Part shown: positions 58,928-64,000 of the stretch, in pieces
How positions within the stretch are numbered: the stretch's first letter is position 1
Layout of the letters: each line of letters starts with the position of its first letter
DNA from: CAZKUN01 sp964555935
GTDB lineage: Bacteria > Armatimonadota > Zipacnadia > Zipacnadales > VGFC01
Reading direction: 5' to 3'
Assembly (NCBI GenBank): GCA_964555935.1
Contig: CAZKUN010000002.1
Span: forward strand, 1 to 64,000
DNA length: 64,000 nt
The notes under the pieces: generated by a model
Told to the model about the DNA's origin: nothing
What the model saw: the letters and a program-made list of their open reading frames with translations, nothing else
Databases searched by the model: none
Program-made: the position numbers and the translations under genes

Positions 58928-60592
58928 TCATTCCTCGTCGAGTTTGAGGAGCATCACATCGTCGTACCAGACAGCATCCTCGTCCGAGCGCTGTCCACGG
59001 GCGCCCAAGAGCACCACGAGCCTCCCCGCGCCCTCGGGAACCGTCGCGACGCCCGCGATCTCCGCCCAGTCGTCGCCGGTAGCGGGGGCATCGAAGGTCC
59101 TGTCCAGCGTCTCCGCGTGCCACTTGGTGTCGGCGGTCTGCCAGCGGATGCGGATGGAGGCATCGCCGAAGCCTTGCCGGCGGACCTTCGCGAGAATGGC
59201 GTAGCGCTCGCCGGGCTGGGCGGGGACCGATTGCAGGAAGCACCCGTTTTCGACCTTCGACATCCGGGCCGCCCCGGCATCGCGATCCCAGGTCGCCGCG
59301 CCGTCTGACTTCTTCTCGTCTTGCCAGAAACTCCAGCCGGCGGGGTAGCCGCCGTCCGAATACTGGGCCGTTGAGCCGTCCGGTCGAGTCACGTTCTCGT
59401 CGGCGAAACTCGCGTTCAGGAGCAGGCTCTGCAGCGCGTCCCCGGCGTCGGCGATCTTCCTCCGGGCGAAGCTCATCGGGTCGACCGCGGAGTTGAGCGC
59501 ATCCGCAATCCCTGGCATCGCGTCCCACCAGCGCTGGGCGTTCGCGCGGTCGTGAGGCGTCTCCCACCAGCTTGCTTTCTCGCCGTAAACCCACACGTAC
59601 TCATCCGCGACCCGGAGGGCGGTCTCGACGTTCCGTCTGAGGTTCGCGACGCGCGACAGCTCGCCGGGGTCGACGTACCAGGGCGACTCAGGCGGATTCA
59701 TGTGGGCGTCGAGGTAGATGCCGAAGCTCGCCTGGACCTGGGCGCGGTACTTGTAGCGGTTCTCGGGCGAGACGAGTCGCTGGCAGATGCCCTTGATCCG
59801 GTTGGCCGCGTTGAGATACTGGCTCTCGCTGTTGAAGCGGTACGCGCCCTCGCAACCGTCGACAAACGTCATCTCGGGTGGGGCGACGTCGAGCCAGCCA
59901 TTGATGAACGCTGGGTAGAGGCCGTAGCCGCTGCCGGCCAGCGCGCGCGATGGATCGTTGCGCTCGGCGTCGTGCCCATTGACCGAGAGCATGAAGTAGC
60001 AGAAAAGGGTGAGGTCGGGGTACTCTTCGGCGACTGCGCTCATGACCTCACGACCGCGTTGGCGCGCCATCGTCGTGTACTCGGCGAAGGTGTGGTCACC
60101 CGCGCCGGCCTGAGAGGTGTAGCCGAACTGGCGGTGTGGCGGTCGGTAGGGCTCGGGATCGAAGAGGATGCCCCTCATGTCGCCGACCTTCGCCAGTCGA
60201 GCCGCGGTTCGCCAGTGATCGACGATTTGGACCCAGGCCGCGTCGTCGAACCAGTCGACATCGCCGGGATTGGCGTTGATGGACAGGAAGCTCTTCAACG
60301 GACGATCGAAGGTGCAGGCCTTGAGGTTCTCTTCGAGGAGACCGAGGGCCTCAGCATCCCACACGTCGGGCGTGAAAGCGTTCGTGAAGTAGGGCTTATT
60401 GCCCGTGCCCGTGAAGCGCACGACGATGCCCTGGAACGGCGACTCTTCGACGTCGGACAGCACGGTTCGCAGGCGCTGGGGATTGGGAGAGTCCCACCCC
60501 GTGGCAATGAGCTTCTTGGCCGGAGCCTGTGCCTGAAGCGACGCTGACAGCAGCGCCACCACCACGGTGGTCAGAACGACAGGTCGCTTCAT
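58928..60592 (-). CDS. Secreted glycoside hydrolase-like protein with C-terminal jelly-roll domain
   Basis: About 554 residues from the ATG at 60592 (GGAGC upstream). The signal peptide is residues 1-24 (VVLTTVVVALLSASLQAQA). Residues about 25-390 look like a TIM barrel: IATGWDSPNPQRLRTVLSD, RGILFDPEPYRPP with an acidic pair at a strand end, LTLFCYFMLSVNG and EYVWVYGEKASWWETP. Residues about 405-554 form a carbohydrate-binding jelly roll (LLNASFADENVTRPDG, GWSFWQDEKKSDGAATWD). It is the first gene of the six-gene operon and the only exported one, so it may release the substrate used by the others. Confidence 0.85.
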   Translation of the reverse strand: MKRPVVLTTVVVALLSASLQAQAPAKKLIATGWDSPNPQRLRTVLSDVEESPFQGIVVRFTGTGNKPYFTNAFTPDVWDAEALGLLEENLKACTFDRPLKSFLSINANPGDVDWFDDAAWVQIVDHWRTAARLAKVGDMRGILFDPEPYRPPHRQFGYTSQAGAGDHTFAEYTTMARQRGREVMSAVAEEYPDLTLFCYFMLSVNGHDAERNDPSRALAGSGYGLYPAFINGWLDVAPPEMTFVDGCEGAYRFNSESQYLNAANRIKGICQRLVSPENRYKYRAQVQASFGIYLDAHMNPPESPWYVDPGELSRVANLRRNVETALRVADEYVWVYGEKASWWETPHDRANAQRWWDAMPGIADALNSAVDPMSFARRKIADAGDALQSLLLNASFADENVTRPDGSTAQYSDGGYPAGWSFWQDEKKSDGAATWDRDAGAARMSKVENGCFLQSVPAQPGERYAILAKVRRQGFGDASIRIRWQTADTKWHAETLDRTFDAPATGDDWAEIAGVATVPEGAGRLVVLLGARGQRSDEDAVWYDDVMLLKLDEE

Positions 60593-60737
60593 GGTTTCAC
60601 GCTCCTGTTGGCGTCGGCATTGTCGGCGGGCCCTTCCGCGCGCGTGGTCGGGGCTCCTGCCGGGCACGGAGGTTAGCCTGCCGTCCGCAGTGTTCTCCGG
60701 AACAGCAACGCAGATTCGCACCCCAGGAGAGATGACC

Positions 60738-62804
60738 ATGGCGGTCCGTCTTCATGTAGCAGCCGCGCGCAGCAGTTCAGCCGAGGATTTCTGAGCGGCA
60801 TTCGAGGCCAAGTTCGGCGAGCGCTTCGAGAACGCCGAGATCGTCTCCGAGGGTGGCTGGCAGTACTTCGTCGGGAGCGTCTGGTCTGTCGGCGGAAGTG
60901 AACTGGACGAGGCATTGCAAGCTCTGGACGGCCCTACGCTGAGAGTCACCACCGAGGACGCGTGTCGATGGTACCTGCTGCTAGATGCGAAAGATGAGGA
61001 GCGGTACGTGTTGTGCCACGAGTTCTCGATGTACGACGACGAAGAAGACGAAGACGAGGCCGCCGACGCGGCGCATTTCGAGCGCGTGGCCTTCCTGCAG
61101 GACCCGGAGTCGGATAACGTCCAGCCTCCGCCGGATCCGGTGGAGGAGCTAATCGGGGAGTATGCGGAGATGAGCTCGCCGCTTCCGACGGAGCTGGTCG
61201 AGCGCGTGCGTGGAATGCCGATCCAAGAGGCGGGGCGCGTCATCAGGGACGGACTGGCCGAGGCGACGGCGGATGCGCTGGCGCGTTTCAAAATCCCCCA
61301 TGACCGTGAGGCAATCGTTGGATGCCTGACAGGGAGGACGGTGACCGAGGGGGAGATGGATGCCGACATCGGCAACCTGCCGAGGTTCATGGTCGCCCTC
61401 GGCTTTGAGGGCCAGTTGCAGGAGACGTTCGACAACCAAACGAGTCCGCAATATGAGGAGGAACTCGAGGAGGAGGAGTGCAGGCGGGACCGGGATGAGG
61501 AGAGACGACAGGAGACCGAGGCGGCACTGAAGCGCTTCGCCGACATCGCGCCGGAGCCCATGGAGGGCGGACCGGTTTCGCTGCCGCTGGAGCGCATGGT
61601 CGACGTGCAGAGCCTGGGGTGGTTCTGCGACGAGTTCGTCGATATGATCGCGCAGGCCACGCTGCCGGAGGGGACGAGCTTCAGCCCGGGAGAGGCGGAA
61701 TGGGGGTGGTCTGGCATGGTCAATGGCCTGCCAACCATGAGGTGTGACTACGGTCGACCGATCGTCGTCGATGAGGATGTGAGCGGCGTCTGGACTGCGT
61801 TTGAGGGCCTGCCCGATGGGTCGACGCTACGCGTTGTGACGGTGGGCGACCCGGAGGATGCGGACGCGAATGCACAGGCGGCGATGCAGGTCTATGATGG
61901 CAAAGTGAAAGGCGGCGAGTGGCACGTCACTGCCACGCACCCGGCCGTTTCGGCCAAGGCCCTAAACGCGGCGCTGGAGCTGGTGGATGAGCTGCGCAAG
62001 GCTGAGGGACATGTGGTGACCGAGGCGGAGGCGAGCGCGATTGTCGAGGCGTCGACGCAACTGGCTATGCTGGCAGACACGCCTGTCAAGCATGCGGATG
62101 GGCGGATCTGGGTTGATGATGAGTGGGGGCAGCCGCTTCTGGCGCTCTTGGTGTTCCGCCATCGACACTCAGACTCGTGGGACACCGACACGTGGGCCGA
62201 AGAGGATCGCCTGGCCGCCGAACAGTGGGCGCAAGTGATGGCCGATCTGCCGCAAGTGCCGAAGCTTGAGGCGAACGAGGTCCTGTTGAAGGCGAAGCAG
62301 GCGACGTACTACCACGTTGACGCCAGCGGCTTACCGGAGGGTGGGATACAGGCACTCGAACGCAGAGACCAGCAGATGGCGGAGTTGGGCCTCGAGCCGT
62401 TCGGAGACCTGGTGGCGAGCGTCGCCGAGGGGGTAGTCGTGAGAGGATATGCCGGGGAGTCCGGTGAGTCCTACGGTGTCGCGATGCAGGCGGTGGACGG
62501 GCAGAGCTTCGCGGAGTTCTACACGCGGTTTGCCGACGGATCCTCGCTGACGACGACCAACAACTACGGCGCGGAGATGCGTGAAGAGGTCGGGGTTTTC
62601 CTCAGGATCTACGACGAGTGGGAGCCGGAGAGGCTGATCGAGAAGCACCGCGACGGCATCGCGCGGATATCCGGCCATCGGAAGACAGAACCGGTGACGC
62701 AAGAGCCGACGATACTCGCCATGGCGGAGGCGCTTGAGGAGTTTCTCGAGCGGCGAGCATCGAGCGACCGTGGATACGAGACGTTCACGTTCAAGGTCGA
62801 TTAG
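60738..62804 (+). CDS. Large acidic protein, interrupted by an in-frame TGA at codon 19
   Basis: From the ATG at 60738, with AGGAGAG 8 bases upstream, translation gives 18 residues (MAVRLHVAAARSSSAEDF), then TGA at 60792-60794, then AAFEAKFGERFENAEIVSEGG and an open frame of more than 660 codons to the TAG at 62804. No good start with a ribosome site lies just after the TGA. The mature part has an acidic linker (DDEEDEDEAADAA, about residue 98-110) and coiled-coil-like repeats. I recognise no domain. TGA could be a nonsense mutation of TGG (Trp would fit), a sequencing error, or recoding. The stop overlaps the convergent beta-helix gene by 4 bases. Confidence 0.75.
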
Positions 62805-64000
62805 GGCATGAGGGCGTCAGCAGCGACCGGCGGAAGATCGCGCGTCCCGTCGCCATCGAAATCGCCCGCACGGTAGGCTGAAATGTCGATTTGGGAGCCG
62901 ATGGGGCCGGCGCCCTCGCTCATCGTGAGGGCGGGGCTGCCGTCCGCAAGGCTGAGGTCCAGGTCGATGCTCTCGGCGTCCTTCCAGTTAGCCACGACGC
63001 CCGAGTGCATCGGGAGGGCGTCGAGGCCGGGATCGATGTCGATATAGTCGCCGCCGACCGACGTGACCCCGCGGGCGACGCCGTCGAAGTCCAGTTCCAC
63101 CGTGTCGCCGACGGCGTATTGGTCTGTTCCGCCCCGCAGATAGACGCGGGTCTTCGTGCACTCAAGCAGGCGCTTGCCCTCCATCTGTTGGAAGAACGCC
63201 GGCGCGTTGATGAACTTGGGATCGGCGCGCATGGAGTCGGCGTCCTGGCCCGAATCCGCGAGGTATTCTTCCCACGAGGCGTTGAAGTTGCGGTCGTAGA
63301 CGATCGGCGGTCTCGTGACGCCCGGCGCTTGCCAGAGCAGATTCCGGTTGCTCTGGGTCTCGGAGTCAGCCCCATAGCCAAACAGCGGCCCGCCGTGGCC
63401 GCTGGCGAGGACGTTGTCGAACACGCGGTAGCCCCTGCCGGTGAGGCTGAGGACGCCGTAGCCGCTGAAGGCGATGGTGTTGCCGATGACATCGTAATCG
63501 TCAGCGTTACCGTGGCCGAAGATGACAGCGTAGGCTCCGCAGCCGATGAACATGTTCCCCAGCAACCTCCCGCTCGTCGTGCCCTCCATCATCATCTGCT
63601 GGCCGCCGTTGATGAGGAGATTCTCCTCGAACACCATCCCATCGATGCCGCCGAAGAGCTGGAAGTTGTCAGCATGTCCCCACAGCACGTGGTCGTGCAT
63701 GTAGTTGCGCCGCACTGTCACGCTGTCTTGGCCGATGCGCAGGCCGTCCATGCCGTTGTAGGCGATCTCGTTCTCCTCCACGAGCCCTCCCCCACACCCC
63801 GCCGACACGCCGAGGTAGTTGTGGGTCACCACGTTGCGTCGGATCACGCCGCCAGGCGTGTTGCGCATGTGGATTCCGTCGGAATCGTTGTGGTGGATGA
63901 TGCAGTTCTGGATCGTGACGTTCTCGGAGCCATCCGTCCACGAGCCGATGCCATGGCCGGTTCCGTGGCGCAGCTCGAAGCCATCGAAGACGACGTGGCT
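62801..64000 (-). CDS. Right-handed parallel beta-helix protein (partial, N-terminus off window)
   Basis: A frame open from 64000 to a TAA at 62801 gives 399 residues without start. Repeated coils appear: NCIIHHNDSDGIHMRN, NVVTHNYLGVSAGCGG, NEIAYNGMDGLRIGQD, NYMHDHVLWGHADNFQLFGG, NLLINGGQQMMMEG, NMFIGCGAYAVIFGHG and NTIAFSGYGVLSLTG. This is the NosD/pectate lyase-like helix. The C-terminus adds a beta-rich module and ends DFDGDGTRDLPP, a calcium-binding loop. Probably an extracellular polysaccharide lyase or binding protein. A secretion signal, if any, is beyond the window. Confidence 0.88.
   Translation of the reverse strand, partial: SHVVFDGFELRHGTGHGIGSWTDGSENVTIQNCIIHHNDSDGIHMRNTPGGVIRRNVVTHNYLGVSAGCGGGLVEENEIAYNGMDGLRIGQDSVTVRRNYMHDHVLWGHADNFQLFGGIDGMVFEENLLINGGQQMMMEGTTSGRLLGNMFIGCGAYAVIFGHGNADDYDVIGNTIAFSGYGVLSLTGRGYRVFDNVLASGHGGPLFGYGADSETQSNRNLLWQAPGVTRPPIVYDRNFNASWEEYLADSGQDADSMRADPKFINAPAFFQQMEGKRLLECTKTRVYLRGGTDQYAVGDTVELDFDGVARGVTSVGGDYIDIDPGLDALPMHSGVVANWKDAESIDLDLSLADGSPALTMSEGAGPIGSQIDISAYRAGDFDGDGTRDLPPVAADALMP

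Noticed and set aside
60792..60794. TGA as a selenocysteine codon
   Set aside because: I see no redox motif around it, and a Trp codon differing by one base fits the local sequence; kept as an open question rather than a claim.

Overview
The window is GC-rich, gene-dense bacterial chromosome with short intergenic gaps, overlapping stop/start codons and convergent genes that overlap by 4-24 bases. Three things point to a Terrabacteria-type lineage, most probably Armatimonadota: a zinc ribbon-YggS-SepF-ProC-YggT-CPBP protease-DUF167 division cluster (13.4-18.3 kb), a pseudopilin with the F-P-V-F-x-R-A-R arm and a C-terminal Y-A-D-G-H motif, and many Gfo/Idh/MocA oxidoreductases, TIM-barrel sugar isomerases, a sulfatase and parallel beta-helix proteins. 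The phylum is an inference. No rRNA, tRNA, CRISPR array, integrase or transposase was seen.

Layout. 0-8 kb: a glycyl radical enzyme cut by the window edge, an oxidoreductase and a glycosyltransferase on the minus strand, a glycine-rich membrane protein, a second oxidoreductase, and a sulfatase overlapping an isoprenylcysteine methyltransferase-like gene. 8-13.2 kb: a repeat-rich spacer with a perfect 24-base palindrome, thioredoxin, a secreted protein with a FlgD-like tail, a radical SAM protein, RsmI and a Tat-exported sugar isomerase. 13.3-18.3 kb: the division cluster, behind a near-consensus sigma-70 promoter. 18.3-28.3 kb: a Cys-rich protein, a pseudopilin, tandem paralogous lipoproteins each with its own terminator, an oxidoreductase/isomerase pair, a glycoside hydrolase-like gene split by a frameshift, and an ECF sigma/anti-sigma pair. 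28.4-36 kb: an NAD kinase-like gene with an SPFH gene, an MFS transporter, a DUF362 protein, argininosuccinate synthase and a homocitrate/isopropylmalate synthase homologue. 36-42 kb: secreted discoidin-like, beta-helix and PQQ-propeller proteins around another oxidoreductase. 42.3-47 kb: an O-methyltransferase, an exonuclease-WYL fusion, and a glycosyltransferase / galacturonokinase-like / nucleotidyltransferase group. 47-52.7 kb: small proteins, a 5'-damaged RHS gene with an AT-rich island, and a membrane-anchored MsrB-MsrA fusion. 52.6-60.6 kb: a tight six-gene minus-strand operon (deacetylase-like, DegT aminotransferase, Gfo/Idh/MocA, TIM isomerase, MttB-family methyltransferase, secreted hydrolase-like protein). 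60.7-64 kb: a large acidic protein interrupted by an in-frame TGA, and a beta-helix protein running off the window.

How it fits together. Much of the content looks aimed at breaking down or remodelling modified sugars: sulfatase, hydrolases, beta-helix proteins, oxidoreductases and isomerases. The strongest candidate for an undescribed system is the six-gene MttB/Gfo-Idh/DegT operon. Its oxidoreductase has Thr in place of the usual Glu-Lys-Pro lysine, and no corrinoid partner protein is present for the methyltransferase. Other points worth checking are the TGA-interrupted gene, the kinase-nucleotidyltransferase pair, the exonuclease-WYL fusion, the NAD kinase-like/SPFH pair and a set of short intergenic palindromes that share a shape but not a sequence.
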